In this document: in pieces, positions 1-8,028 of the stretch
Layout: every line of letters starts with the position of its first letter
Position numbering within the stretch: position 1 is the stretch's first letter
Origin: an uncultured Ferrimonas sp.
GTDB taxonomy: Bacteria; Pseudomonadota; Gammaproteobacteria; Enterobacterales; Shewanellaceae
Length of the DNA stretch: 64,000 bases
Direction: 5' to 3'
Assembly (NCBI RefSeq): GCF_947489035.1
Contig: NZ_CANLCI010000006.1
Coordinates: 102,732 to 166,731 of the forward strand
Program-made: the position numbers and the translations under genes
Notes under the pieces: generated by a model
Database searches by the model: none
The model's input: the letters and a program-made list of their open reading frames with translations, nothing else
Told to the model about the DNA's origin: nothing

Positions 1-326
1 CTAAAGCACCGGAAAAAAACAGCTGGGAATATGAAAAGGCCCTGCCCAACAAAACCGTGGAAGTGGACGTTGAGCAGCAACAAAGCCAAGGCCCCTACCA
101 GCTGCAGTGTGGTTCGTTCCGCACCCAGTCCCAGGCCGACTCCATGAAGGCCACCATCGCTTTCCAAGGGCTGGAATCGCAGGTGCGCCGCACTGAAGGG
201 AAAAACGGCGTTTGGTATCGCGTGGTGTTAGGGCCATTGGACACCAAGCGTCACGGTGAAGCCGCCCGACACAAACTGCAAAAGGCGGGCATCAACACCT
301 GCCAAATGTGGAAATGGACCAACTGA
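1..326 (+). CDS. ftsN: Cell division protein FtsN, C-terminal part (SPOR domain)
   Basis: The open frame enters from the left edge (first full codon at base 3) and stops at 326, so only about the last 107 residues are present. The tail is a SPOR domain: it opens with a YQLQCGSF segment, contains the spaced Q-A-x-x-M helix, and ends with WYRVVLGP and a Gly-rich turn. SPOR domains bind denuded septal peptidoglycan in the periplasm. FtsN normally has one N-terminal membrane helix, which lies outside the window. In many gammaproteobacteria ftsN sits just upstream of hslVU; here four features separate them. The family call is firm for SPOR. FtsN specifically is inferred from the neighbourhood. Confidence 0.85.
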   Translation, partial: KAPEKNSWEYEKALPNKTVEVDVEQQQSQGPYQLQCGSFRTQSQADSMKATIAFQGLESQVRRTEGKNGVWYRVVLGPLDTKRHGEAARHKLQKAGINTCQMWKWTN

Positions 327-391
327 TCCAGCCACCATCAACAAGGCGCCCACGGGGCGCCTTGTTTGTTACTGCCATACACTAGGAAACC

Positions 392-1006
392 ATGAGCACA
401 CGCCAACACTGTAGCCGTTGCCAGCGCCCACAAAAAGTGTGCCTGTGCAGCGCCATTACCCCCGTTCGTCACCACACACCGGTGCACGTACTGATGCACC
501 CCTCAGAGCACGGCAACGCCAAAGGCACCGCCGTGGTGCTGTGCTTAGCCTTAGAGCGCGGCACCCTGTGGTTGGGGGAAAGCGCCGCCGACTTTGCCGA
601 ACTGCAGCAGCAGTTGGCGCAGGGGCCACAACCGGTGATGTTGCTGTACCCAGACGACAACGCGGTTATGGTTGAGCACAGCAACGCCAGCGAAGTAGGC
701 CAGCTGCTGGTGCTGGACGGCACCTGGCGTAAAACCCACAAGATGCTGCAACTGAACCCGTGGTTGGCGCAGCTGCCGCGCTTAGGCTTTGCCCATGCGC
801 CCCAAGGCGATTACCAGATCCGTAAAGCGCACCGCGACGACAGCCTCTCTACCCTTGAAGCCGTGGCCTATTCGCTGGAGCAATTAGAGCAGTGCGATCC
901 CGCCCCACTGGCGCGCGCCTTTGACGCCATCAAACAAAGCCAACTGGCGTTCATGCCCGCCGAAGTGCAGGCGCGATACCAACGCCAGCGCACAAAAACC
1001 GATTGA
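392..1006 (+). CDS. tapT: DTW-domain tRNA-uridine aminocarboxypropyltransferase (TapT-like)
   Basis: A 204-residue protein. The N-terminus has a four-cysteine zinc-type cluster (C7, C10, C16, C18 region, CSRCQRPQKVCLC). The DTW signature appears as LLVLDGTW near residue 110, followed by a conserved basic stretch (R-K-T-H-K) and the YQIRKA segment. Members of this family (E. coli YfiP/TapT) use S-adenosylmethionine to make acp3U47 in tRNA variable loops. The length matches the compact bacterial form. It follows the ftsN stop by 65 bp in the same direction. The enzyme is cytosolic, with no signal or membrane segment. The function is assigned by family only. Confidence 0.85.
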   Translation: MSTRQHCSRCQRPQKVCLCSAITPVRHHTPVHVLMHPSEHGNAKGTAVVLCLALERGTLWLGESAADFAELQQQLAQGPQPVMLLYPDDNAVMVEHSNASEVGQLLVLDGTWRKTHKMLQLNPWLAQLPRLGFAHAPQGDYQIRKAHRDDSLSTLEAVAYSLEQLEQCDPAPLARAFDAIKQSQLAFMPAEVQARYQRQRTKTD

Positions 1007-1052
1007 TTGCCCCGGCCAGCACTGGCGTATTATGGCCGCAGCCATTACCATT

Positions 1053-1073
1053 AAATGATACTTATTATCATTT
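1053..1073. promoter_or_regulatory. Fur box upstream of the small gene at 1098
   Basis: AAATGATACTTATTATCATTT has perfect 8-bp arms around a 5-bp centre. It matches the vibrio/enteric Fur consensus AATGANAATNATTNTCATT with a single mismatch, and the 7-1-7 core TGATAATnATTATCA with one mismatch (1056-1070). It lies 24 bp before the ATG at 1098, where Fe-Fur would block transcription. The upstream tapT gene ends at 1006, so the small gene is its only downstream target. Confidence 0.85.
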
Positions 1074-1097
1074 GAGCCATTTAATGGAGTCCCCTTT

Positions 1098-1322
1098 ATG
1101 TCTGCCATCAACATCAGCCTCGATCATCAACTGCTGGCCAAACTGATCGGCGATGGCCACCTGTGCGTCGCCCAGCTGAACGCGTTAGACCAACACAGCA
1201 AAGCCGCCCTGTGGCGGCTTTGCTTAGAGTGCAGCTGCGACATGCGCTTCGACAGCAACGGCGAGCCGCTGCAGTTTAAGCCATATACTGACCGCCGTTT
1301 ATCGACAGATTCGAACCAGTAA
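1098..1322 (+). CDS. Small Cys-containing protein, predicted iron(Fur)-repressed, function unknown
   Basis: A 74-residue protein, not recognised as a named family. It is preceded by a good Shine-Dalgarno (TGGAGT, about 8 bases before the ATG) and by a strong Fur box. It has an amphipathic helical N-terminal half followed by a short segment with three cysteines (CLECSC around residues 42-47) and a hydrophilic tail. There is no signal peptide or membrane helix. The 3' end overlaps the end of convergent phaB by 47 bp. Iron repression together with a Cys cluster would suit a small iron- or haem-handling protein or a regulator, but this is speculation. The existence of the gene is supported by its RBS and operator. 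Confidence 0.65.
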   Translation: MSAINISLDHQLLAKLIGDGHLCVAQLNALDQHSKAALWRLCLECSCDMRFDSNGEPLQFKPYTDRRLSTDSNQ

Positions 1323-2016
1323 TGTAGCCCGCTTGCTGATCCGCTAAGAACAGCACCGTACGGGCGATCTCCTCCGGCTGACCAAAACGCCGTACCGGAA
1401 TTTGCGCCTTAATTGCTTCTTGGATCTCCGGTTTGATGGCGCGGATCATGTCGGTTTCGATGTAACCCGGCGAAATGGTGTTCACGGTAATGCCCTTGCT
1501 GGCCACTTCCAGCGCCAACGACTTGCTAAAGCCATACATCCCCGCCTTCGCTGCCGCATAGTTGCACTGGCCAAACTGGCCTTTCTCGCCATTCACCGAC
1601 GAGATGCTGATCACTCGGCCATAGTTGCGCGACAACATGGGCACCAGCGCCGCCCGCGTTAAATTAAACACACTGTCGAGGTTGGTACTCAGCACCTGCT
1701 GCCACTGTTCCAACGCCATCTTCTTCAGCTGACCATCCATGGTGATCCCCGCATTATTCACCAACACCTTGATCGGCCCGATGCTCTCTTCAATGTCTAA
1801 CACCACCCGTTGGCACTCATGAAAATCACCAACATTAAACGGCAGCACGGTAATGTTGGGGTGTGTCTGCGCCAATTCACCGGCGTATTTTTCGGCATTG
1901 CTGCTGTTAGGTCGGCACCCAGCAACAACGTAAAAACCTTGTTCTGCCAAAGCCTTACTGATTACTAAACCAATACCACCTAAACCACCGGTTACCACTG
2001 CGACACTGCGTTCCAT
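1276..2016 (-). CDS. phaB: Acetoacetyl-CoA reductase PhaB (short-chain dehydrogenase)
   Basis: A 246-residue SDR. The cofactor-binding TGGLGGIG motif is at residues 9-16, NNAG near 87, and the catalytic serine lies in the SISSVNGEKGQFGQ block, followed by YAAAKAG (catalytic Tyr and Lys). The SSVNG-KGQFGQ stretch and the SPGYIETDM segment are typical of PhaB, which reduces acetoacetyl-CoA to (R)-3-hydroxybutyryl-CoA with NADPH for polyhydroxyalkanoate synthesis. FabG-type 3-oxoacyl-ACP reductase is the main alternative. No phaA or phaC is adjacent, so the gene is solitary. It converges on the small gene at 1098 with overlapping 3' ends. Confidence 0.85.
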   Translation of the reverse strand: MERSVAVVTGGLGGIGLVISKALAEQGFYVVAGCRPNSSNAEKYAGELAQTHPNITVLPFNVGDFHECQRVVLDIEESIGPIKVLVNNAGITMDGQLKKMALEQWQQVLSTNLDSVFNLTRAALVPMLSRNYGRVISISSVNGEKGQFGQCNYAAAKAGMYGFSKSLALEVASKGITVNTISPGYIETDMIRAIKPEIQEAIKAQIPVRRFGQPEEIARTVLFLADQQAGYITGSNLSINGGQYMA

Positions 2017-2500
2017 GTGAAAACTCCTATGCGTTTAAAATGCACAACCAAGTATGTTGATCGGGAATGACAGTTAAATGAATGGAACAGTAAGCCCAGT
2101 TTTACCAGTAGCCGATGGCTATGGCGCCATAACCAGTTGCTTGGCCTTAAAACGGTTAAATAAAAGCCTTTCATTAACAATTGTTTAGCTTATAACCACT
2201 GGGAATGTCCGGACCATAAGCAAGGTTTATTGTGGGATTCCTCAGAGCCAAAACCGCCACAATGTAACGATTTGATAAGAATGTCGGCTCAACGCCACGG
2301 CGGCCTCAAAGCCCAGCCGCTGGCAGCGAGGCTTCGATAACGCTGTCGCCATCAGCCCGCCAATCGCGGCAGCAGTAACCGCGATCAGAGGCCAGAGACG
2401 GTAAGTGATCACTTACGCTGGCCGTTGCCCGCCCCCAAGCTAAAGCGTGCCCCAGTTCACTCCTTTATCGGGTAAATCCACTGGTTTTACCTGCCAAGGG
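2017..2500. other. Intergenic control region between phaB and hslV
   Basis: No convincing gene is present. The region holds the phaB promoter on one side. Its most conspicuous element is the perfect 16-bp palindrome listed separately at 2401-2416. The phaB-proximal half is AT-rich; the hslV-proximal half is GC-rich. Confidence 0.6.
2401..2416. promoter_or_regulatory. Perfect 16-bp palindrome, possible operator
   Basis: GTAAGTGATCACTTAC is identical to its reverse complement over all 16 bases. It lies about 100 bp upstream of the predicted heat-shock -35 element of hslVU and 385 bp upstream of phaB. It has the form of a homodimeric regulator site, but no specific regulator can be assigned from the sequence. 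Confidence 0.4.
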
Positions 2501-2527
2501 TTGAAGCGCGCCAACTTATCCCCACAT
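2501..2527 (+). promoter_or_regulatory. Predicted sigma-32 (heat-shock) promoter of hslVU
   Basis: TTGAAG (2501-2506), a 13-base spacer, then CCCCACAT (2520-2527) resembles the RpoH consensus CTTGAAA / CCCCATnT. It ends 54 bases before the hslV ATG, similar to the long leader of E. coli hslVU, which is a known RpoH operon. Confidence 0.6.
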
Positions 2528-2581
2528 CTACCACAATGAGAACACACGTCCGCACTGGACGTTGCTAGAGAAGGGTTCGAG

Positions 2582-3130
2582 ATGACCACCATTGTGTCTG
2601 TTCGCCGCGGCGACAAAGTTGTTGTTGCCGGAGATGGCCAAGTTTCCCTTGGTAACACCGTAATGAAGGGCAATGCCCGCAAAGTGCGGCTGCTGTCTGG
2701 CGGCAAAGTGATCGCCGGTTTCGCAGGCGCCACCGCCGATGCTTTCACCCTATTTGAACTGCTTGAATCCAAGCTGAACGCACACCAGGGTCACTTAACC
2801 CGTGCTGCCGTTGAGCTCGCCAAGGCATGGCGTACCGAACGCAGCTTGCAGAAGCTGGAAGCGATGCTGATTGTGGCCGACGCGGAAACCAGCCTGGTGA
2901 TCTCTGGCAACGGCGACGTGGTTGAACCAGAACACGATCTGGTTGCCATTGGCTCTGGGGGCAACTACGCCCAAGCCGCCGCGATGGCGCTGCTGAAGCA
3001 CACCGAAATGGACGCCCGCGCCATCTGTGAGCAAGCGCTTACTATTGCCGGAGACATCTGTGTGTTCACCAACCACTCTCACACCATCGAAGAACTGGCC
3101 ACTGCCGCCGCTGTAAAGGAATCCAACTGA
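2582..3130 (+). CDS. hslV: ATP-dependent protease proteolytic subunit HslV (ClpQ)
   Basis: A 182-residue peptidase. It begins [19 protein letters not shown], with Thr2 as the N-terminal nucleophile after Met removal. It contains the [21 protein letters not shown] and [11 protein letters not shown] segments that are nearly invariant in HslV. HslV forms the two stacked hexameric rings of the HslUV protease, which degrades misfolded and regulatory proteins in the cytosol. The stop overlaps the hslU start by one base (TGATG), so the two genes are translationally coupled. A heat-shock-like promoter lies upstream. Confidence 0.97.
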   Translation: MTTIVSVRRGDKVVVAGDGQVSLGNTVMKGNARKVRLLSGGKVIAGFAGATADAFTLFELLESKLNAHQGHLTRAAVELAKAWRTERSLQKLEAMLIVADAETSLVISGNGDVVEPEHDLVAIGSGGNYAQAAAMALLKHTEMDARAICEQALTIAGDICVFTNHSHTIEELATAAAVKESN

Positions 3131-4458
3131 TGTCTGCCATGACCCCACGGGAAATCGTATCCGAGCTGGACAGCCACATCATCGGTCAATCCGGTGCTAA
3201 AAAAGCCGTTGCTATCGCTTTGCGTAACCGCTGGCGCCGGATGCAGTTGGCCCCAGAGCTGCGCCAAGAAGTCACCCCAAAGAACATCTTAATGATCGGC
3301 CCAACCGGTGTCGGTAAAACCGAGATCGCCCGTCGTTTAGCCAAGCTGGCGCAGGCGCCGTTCATCAAGGTGGAAGCCACTAAATTCACCGAAGTGGGTT
3401 ACGTCGGTAAAGAGGTTGAGCAGATCATCCGCGATCTGACCGACTCGGCCATTAAGATGACCCGCGACCGCGAAGTGGAACGCAACAAGTTCCGCGCCGA
3501 AGAAGCCGCCGAAGAGCGCATCCTCGACGCTTTGCTGCCAAAACCAAAAGATCAGTGGGGCAACGACGAAGAGGCCAGTAACACCTCAACCCGTCAGGTG
3601 TTCCGCAAAAAGCTACGGGAAGGCAAGCTGGACGACAAAGAGATTGAGATCGATCTGTCGCAGGCGCAAATGGGCGTTGAGATCATGACCCCACCGGGCA
3701 TGGAAGAGATGACCAACCAGCTGCAAAGCCTGTTCCAGAACATGGGCGGCCAGCAGAAAGATCGCAAAAAAATGAAGGTAAAAGACGCCTTCAAAGCGCT
3801 GATCGAAGAGGAAGCGGCGAAGCTGGTCAACCAAGAAGAACTGAAAGAGAAAGCGATTGAATCCGTTGAACAAAACGGCATCGTGTTCTTGGACGAGATC
3901 GACAAGGTGTGTAAGCGCGGCGACACCTCTGGCCCCGACGTATCCCGTGAAGGGGTACAACGCGATCTGCTGCCCTTAGTGGAAGGTTGCACCGTTAACA
4001 CCAAGCACGGCATGGTCAAAACCGACCACATCCTGTTTATCGCGTCCGGCGCCTTCCAGCTGGCGAAGCCGTCGGATCTGATCCCAGAGCTGCAAGGCCG
4101 TTTGCCGATCCGCGTTGAACTGGACGCGCTGTCGGCCAACGATTTCGTGCGAATTCTGACTGAGCCCAACGCCAGCCTGACCGAGCAGCAAATTGCCCTG
4201 ATGCAGACCGAAGGGGTCAGCATTGAATTCAGCCAAGACGGCATCGAACGCATCGCAGAAGCCGCTTGGCAGGTGAACGAACGCACCGAGAACATCGGCG
4301 CTCGCCGCTTGCACACCGTGATGGAACGCTTGATGGAAGAGATCTCGTTTGACGCCTCAGAAAAATCAGGCCAAACCTACACCATCGACGCCGACTACGT
4401 GAACAACCACTTAGACGTACTGGTTGAGAACGAAGATCTGTCGCGCTTTATCCTGTAA
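3130..4458 (+). CDS. hslU: ATP-dependent protease ATPase subunit HslU (ClpY)
   Basis: A 442-residue AAA+ unfoldase. Walker A GPTGVGKT is at residues 57-64, the pore-loop GYVG near 91, and Walker B IVFLDEID near 250. The intermediate (I) domain lies between them, and a sensor-2 region (NIGARRL) follows. The C-terminal tail DLSRFIL is the canonical sequence that inserts into HslV. HslU unfolds substrates with ATP and feeds them to HslV. The start [10 protein letters not shown] aligns with the E. coli protein. It forms an operon with hslV, and probably with the DUF971 gene that follows 12 bp later. Confidence 0.97.
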   Translation: MSAMTPREIVSELDSHIIGQSGAKKAVAIALRNRWRRMQLAPELRQEVTPKNILMIGPTGVGKTEIARRLAKLAQAPFIKVEATKFTEVGYVGKEVEQIIRDLTDSAIKMTRDREVERNKFRAEEAAEERILDALLPKPKDQWGNDEEASNTSTRQVFRKKLREGKLDDKEIEIDLSQAQMGVEIMTPPGMEEMTNQLQSLFQNMGGQQKDRKKMKVKDAFKALIEEEAAKLVNQEELKEKAIESVEQNGIVFLDEIDKVCKRGDTSGPDVSREGVQRDLLPLVEGCTVNTKHGMVKTDHILFIASGAFQLAKPSDLIPELQGRLPIRVELDALSANDFVRILTEPNASLTEQQIALMQTEGVSIEFSQDGIERIAEAAWQVNERTENIGARRLHTVMERLMEEISFDASEKSGQTYTIDADYVNNHLDVLVENEDLSRFIL

Positions 4459-4470
4459 GGAATTGTCATC

Positions 4471-4863
4471 ATGGGCCCAACCGTTACCGCGCTGAAACTG
4501 AAGCGCACCTCGCGCTTATTAGAGGTGACCTTCTCTAATAAGAACCAGTTCAGCATCAGCTGTGAACTGCTGCGGGTGTGCTCACCCTCGGCCGAAGTGC
4601 ATGGCCACGGCAACCCGCAATTGGTTACCAACAAGCGCATGGTTAACATCGATAAGATTGAACCGGTAGGCAACTACGCGGTGAAGCTGCACTTCGATGA
4701 TGGCCACAACACCGGTTTATTCAGCTGGGATGTGCTGCACGATTTGGGGCGCAACCAAGCCAGCCACTTTGAAGAGTATCTGACTCGGTTAAAAGCCGCC
4801 AAAGCCAGCCGCGAACCGCTGATCCCACTGAACGTGCAGTTCCACGACGCCAGTAAAGATTAA
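4471..4863 (+). CDS. DUF971 (GBBH-like N-terminal domain) protein
   Basis: A 130-residue cytosolic protein with the single DUF971 domain. It has a beta-rich N-terminus (LKLKRTSRLLEVTFSN), the CELLRVCSPSAEVHGHG segment, and the diagnostic VGNYAVKLHFDDGHNTGLFSWDVL motif. The same domain forms the N-terminus of gamma-butyrobetaine hydroxylases and occurs in some Fe-S-related proteins; the function of the stand-alone form is not established. It directly follows hslU and is probably cotranscribed, an arrangement common in Shewanella-type genomes. A terminator follows at 4922-4948. Confidence 0.85.
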   Translation: MGPTVTALKLKRTSRLLEVTFSNKNQFSISCELLRVCSPSAEVHGHGNPQLVTNKRMVNIDKIEPVGNYAVKLHFDDGHNTGLFSWDVLHDLGRNQASHFEEYLTRLKAAKASREPLIPLNVQFHDASKD

Positions 4864-4921
4864 GCCGCGCCACCTTGGCTGAATCGAGTTAGCCCGCGCT
4901 GGTGCGTTCCGGTAACCCCAT

Positions 4922-4948
4922 AAAAACCACGCCTTGGCGTGGTTTTTT
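4922..4948 (+). terminator. Rho-independent terminator after hslVU-DUF971
   Basis: AAAACCACGCC, loop TT, GGCGTGGTTTT and further T residues form an 11-bp stem with a U-tract. The rest of the 321-bp gap to 5184 shows no gene. Confidence 0.85.
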
Positions 4949-5184
4949 GCTGCCCTGCTGGCGCGCCACTGGGCGTGCACAAAGCCAGCCTGTTAGCTTA
5001 ATTTCGCCCGATGACTGAGGCCGTGGCACCTCGGCCATCACCTTACTGCTGGCGCCGTCAGGCGGGGCACTTGCCCTAAGCCAGAAGCAACCACTTACCA
5101 ACGAAAAAACAGATATTTATCCAACCAAAATCCCATCGGGATCCGCTAAACTGGAACGCCCAATCGCAGCAAAACACGGCGGCC

Positions 5185-6411
5185 ATGTTCCAATTTTCCC
5201 TGAGTGCCAATCACCATCTGCACATTGATACCGGCAGCTGCCAAGGGCTGCACTGTCAGCTGATCCTCTCCGGTTGGGCCGACGGCTTGATCTGGTGGGT
5301 GGTGGATCAACACGGCAACCGCCAACGTCAGCAAGGCCATGATTTGGGCATCGATCTGATCCCTATCTTGGAAGAAAAACCGCAGCTGCAGCCGTTTTTG
5401 GCCAGCTTTCCTCACGGCTGTTTAGAGCACGCCCGCCTGTTTGGCCACAACGCCTTTGCCATCCTGCAACTGGCCAGCCGCCATCGCAGTGTGTGCGAAC
5501 TGCTGCAGCTGCGCCCCACTTTGCTGGCGATGCTGTATTTCCTTATCAGCGATCGCAGCCAGTTGGTGCAGGCCGCTAACCAAGGGCAGCGCCAAGCCTT
5601 GGCAGTGCTGGATCTGCCCGCCAGTAAACGCAGCCTAGCTCTGCTGGATAGGTACCAAACCGAACGCTACAAAATGCGCGGGATCCAACTGCTGCAACGG
5701 CTGTTGGCGGACGCGGCCTGCATGGATCGATGTCGTCATCAGCCCGTGTTGAACGATTGGGTGCTGGCGCTGGCTCAAGGGCAGGATCCACAACGGCGCC
5801 ATCCGTGGCTGCTGGGTACGCCGCTATTGCAGGTGCTGTGTCAGCCGCAACACCGCTATCAGCGTGAGCGATTGCTTACGACCATCGGCGACTGTGATCG
5901 CTTGGGGCACGCCTTGGGCAACCCGCAGCGGCAGCGCCAGATCGCTGCCTTAACCAACGTAACGGCGCTGTTTGCCCTGCACGACCGCTGGACCGATCGC
6001 TTGAATGCCCAGCGACCCGTGCTGCCCCCACAGGTGGATCTGGATGAGGAGCTGATCTTCACCGATCAGGAGCCAACCAATGAGCCGGAAGGGGACTACC
6101 GCTACCCACTTGCGCCGTTCGCTGGCGACGAACGGCTGAGCCCCATCACCACCTTTACCGAGCTGTGCGATGAAGGCGCCAGCATGCGCCATTGTGTTCG
6201 CAGCTATCATCAGCAACTGGTGGGGGGCAATTACTTTATCTACCGTGTGCTGCAGCCCGAGCGAGCGACCTTAGGCTTGCAGCTGAAAAAGCGCCTTGGC
6301 CGACCGCAATTGCAGATCAGTCAACTGCAAGGGCCCAGCAATCGCGCCATTAGCCCAAGCACTCGCGATGCGGTGATCCAGTGGCTGCAACAGCAACCTT
6401 CGCAGCTCTAA
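5185..6411 (+). CDS. PcfJ-domain protein of unknown role
   Basis: A 408-residue protein. The C-terminal part (about residues 310-400) matches the PcfJ-like domain: LCDEGASMRHCVRSYH, then YFIYRVLQPERATLGLQL, a basic strand, and QISQLQGPSNRAIS. The conserved H-C pair is present. The N-terminal 300 residues are helical, rich in Leu and Gln, and not recognised. PcfJ was named from an enterococcal conjugative plasmid, but the domain is widespread on proteobacterial chromosomes with no defined biochemistry. No mobile-element genes are nearby. It stands alone between a terminator and a convergent siderophore-reductase gene. Confidence 0.7.
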   Translation: MFQFSLSANHHLHIDTGSCQGLHCQLILSGWADGLIWWVVDQHGNRQRQQGHDLGIDLIPILEEKPQLQPFLASFPHGCLEHARLFGHNAFAILQLASRHRSVCELLQLRPTLLAMLYFLISDRSQLVQAANQGQRQALAVLDLPASKRSLALLDRYQTERYKMRGIQLLQRLLADAACMDRCRHQPVLNDWVLALAQGQDPQRRHPWLLGTPLLQVLCQPQHRYQRERLLTTIGDCDRLGHALGNPQRQRQIAALTNVTALFALHDRWTDRLNAQRPVLPPQVDLDEELIFTDQEPTNEPEGDYRYPLAPFAGDERLSPITTFTELCDEGASMRHCVRSYHQQLVGGNYFIYRVLQPERATLGLQLKKRLGRPQLQISQLQGPSNRAISPSTRDAVIQWLQQQPSQL

Positions 6412-6439
6412 TGGCCAAAGCGAATACGGTTCCCTTCCC

Positions 6440-7213
6440 CTAGTTGGCGGCTTCGGCGTCTTGACGCTTTAACCGTTTGTGGCCGTCTTCCGACACCCCT
6501 TGCTTCCAGTAACTGCTGATGTAGATGCGTTCACGCGCCACCGCTTGGTCATTGCGAAAGTAGTGCCGCAGGGCGCGCATTTGCTCGAATTCACAGGCGC
6601 TCCAGACCGCAGCGCGACCCGCTAACCACGGCAGTGCCCGCACGGTGGTTGCAAGCGACTCGGCCCCACTGATCCAGATCAGTTGCAGGTTTTCAGGCAC
6701 CGTCAGCGGCTGCTTATCTGCCAGCTCTGGCACTTGGATCACCGCGTAACCCGTTGCGTTGGCCGGTAACCGCTCAAACTGGGTAATCAATGCAGGCAGC
6801 GAGGTCAGATCCGCCACCATAAAAAACCAATCCGCTTCAAGGTTGATCGGGCTTGCCGAGCCGATCCCGGCAATGGAAATGGTGTCACCCAGCTTGGCAT
6901 TCATCGCCCAACGAGCGGCAAAGCCCCAGTCGGTGGCGGTGGTCGTATGGCGCACAAAGTCCACTTCCATGCTGTGTGGCTGGGGCGGCACCCGGCGGAT
7001 GGTGTAGGTGCGAAGCGTTGGCCGTTGCCCCTCGGCTAAGCCACCAAGATCGGTATCGCCACGGTCGGTAAACATCAATTTGATGTATCCCCCGGCGCAC
7101 TCCTGCGGCAGCTCAGTCTGATCATCCCCTTGCAGGACGAGACGCTGAACATTGGGGCTGATTTGGCGCGAGTCAATTACGGTGAGTTGTTGCGGGGTTG
7201 GCTTTTTCTTCAT
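6440..7213 (-). CDS. Siderophore-interacting protein (ViuB/YqjH-type NAD(P)H ferric-chelate reductase)
   Basis: About 257 residues from the ATG at 7213. An N-terminal FAD-binding beta-barrel carries the RTYTIRR motif, followed by the SIP family's central GSASPI region. The diagnostic C-terminus is YISSYWKQGVSEDGHKRLKR. Family members reduce Fe(III)-siderophores in the cytosol to release iron. An upstream in-frame ATG at 7228 and a TTG at 7234 exist. The ATG at 7213 is preferred because the predicted Fur box (7214-7232) would otherwise lie inside the coding region. No siderophore genes adjoin. Confidence 0.88.
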   Translation of the reverse strand: MKKKPTPQQLTVIDSRQISPNVQRLVLQGDDQTELPQECAGGYIKLMFTDRGDTDLGGLAEGQRPTLRTYTIRRVPPQPHSMEVDFVRHTTTATDWGFAARWAMNAKLGDTISIAGIGSASPINLEADWFFMVADLTSLPALITQFERLPANATGYAVIQVPELADKQPLTVPENLQLIWISGAESLATTVRALPWLAGRAAVWSACEFEQMRALRHYFRNDQAVARERIYISSYWKQGVSEDGHKRLKRQDAEAAN

Positions 7214-7232
7214 GCTAATAGTTCTCATTTTC
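7214..7232 (-). promoter_or_regulatory. Probable Fur box at the start of the siderophore-reductase gene
   Basis: The 19-mer GCTAATAGTTCTCATTTTC matches the Fur consensus GATAATGATTATCATTATC at 14 of 19 positions and abuts the ATG at 7213. It is weaker than the box at 1053, but the target gene is a classical iron-regulated function. Confidence 0.55.
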
Positions 7233-7581
7233 AATTAAAGAACTTTACCACAGAAGTATAGGCTTTTTCACAACCACTTTTGCGGCTACTTTTTCGGCCA
7301 CTTTGGCGCCATAGGCCAATCCCGCCGCACGTGGTGGCGGTGCGGAGTCGAACGCTTATATTCACAAAACAACACTTTGCCAAGCTTATATTTCGCAAGG
7401 AATACCGGCGAATTATTTTTCCCCCGCAACAGTAACGTTTTATTTAACTGGAATTAAATGAAAACCAACCGTTTCTTTCACTCCGCAAGTAACGATGAAT
7501 CCGAATGACATTAATTTAATCATTCGGAAAAAACCATAAAATCGCGTACAATAACCGATTGAATTTGAGTTGTTGTGATGT
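7233..7581. other. Divergent intergenic region, no gene seen
   Basis: This AT-rich stretch holds the promoters of the siderophore reductase (minus) and of the YkgJ gene (plus). TACAAT at about 7546 is a plausible -10 for the latter. No RNA gene or repeat was recognised. Confidence 0.5.
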
Positions 7582-7890
7582 ATGAATATTGAAGTTAACG
7601 AGTTGCATACCCCAGAAGTAACTTGCGCTAATTGTCAGGCCTGTTGTTGCAGCTTAGAAGTGATGATCATCTCCGATACTGGGGTGCCTGAACGCCATAT
7701 TCACGTTGATCGCTATGGCAGCGAAACCATGCTGCGCCTAGACGATGGCCGGTGCTCGGCACTGGATCGAGAAACCCTCATGTGCACCATCTATGAAAAT
7801 CGACCTTGGGTGTGCCGCGAATTTGAGATGGCCTCGTACGAGTGCATTAACGAACGTAATGAAAAAATGGGCAACGCTCAAACTAATTAA
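7582..7890 (+). CDS. YkgJ-family cysteine cluster protein
   Basis: A 102-residue protein with the YkgJ cysteine pattern. CANCQACCC lies near residues 15-23, then DDGRCSAL, LMCTIYENRPWVCREFE and a final C. The conserved cysteines are thought to hold a metal or Fe-S centre (UPF0153 family), and the biochemical role is unknown. It has no signal peptide and stands alone. It is divergent from the Fur-associated siderophore reductase, so a link to iron is possible but unproven. Confidence 0.85.
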   Translation: MNIEVNELHTPEVTCANCQACCCSLEVMIISDTGVPERHIHVDRYGSETMLRLDDGRCSALDRETLMCTIYENRPWVCREFEMASYECINERNEKMGNAQTN

Positions 7891-8028
7891 CCACACGGCC
7901 CTCCTTTTCCTGCGGCCTATGCTTGCATTCACAGCGACATAAAATATGCTCGGCCTTATTTAAGGAGAGAATGTTATTTATATATACAACCCATTAGTTT
8001 ATATAAATTAAAACGTCGCCCGCTCCGC

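Noticed and set aside
7971..7997. Eight-codon mini-ORF with an AAGGAG sequence before its ATG
   Set aside because: The spacing from AAGGAG to ATG is too short, the sequence is AT-rich and lies in an imperfect AT stem (7976-8008). There is no evidence that it is a leader peptide.
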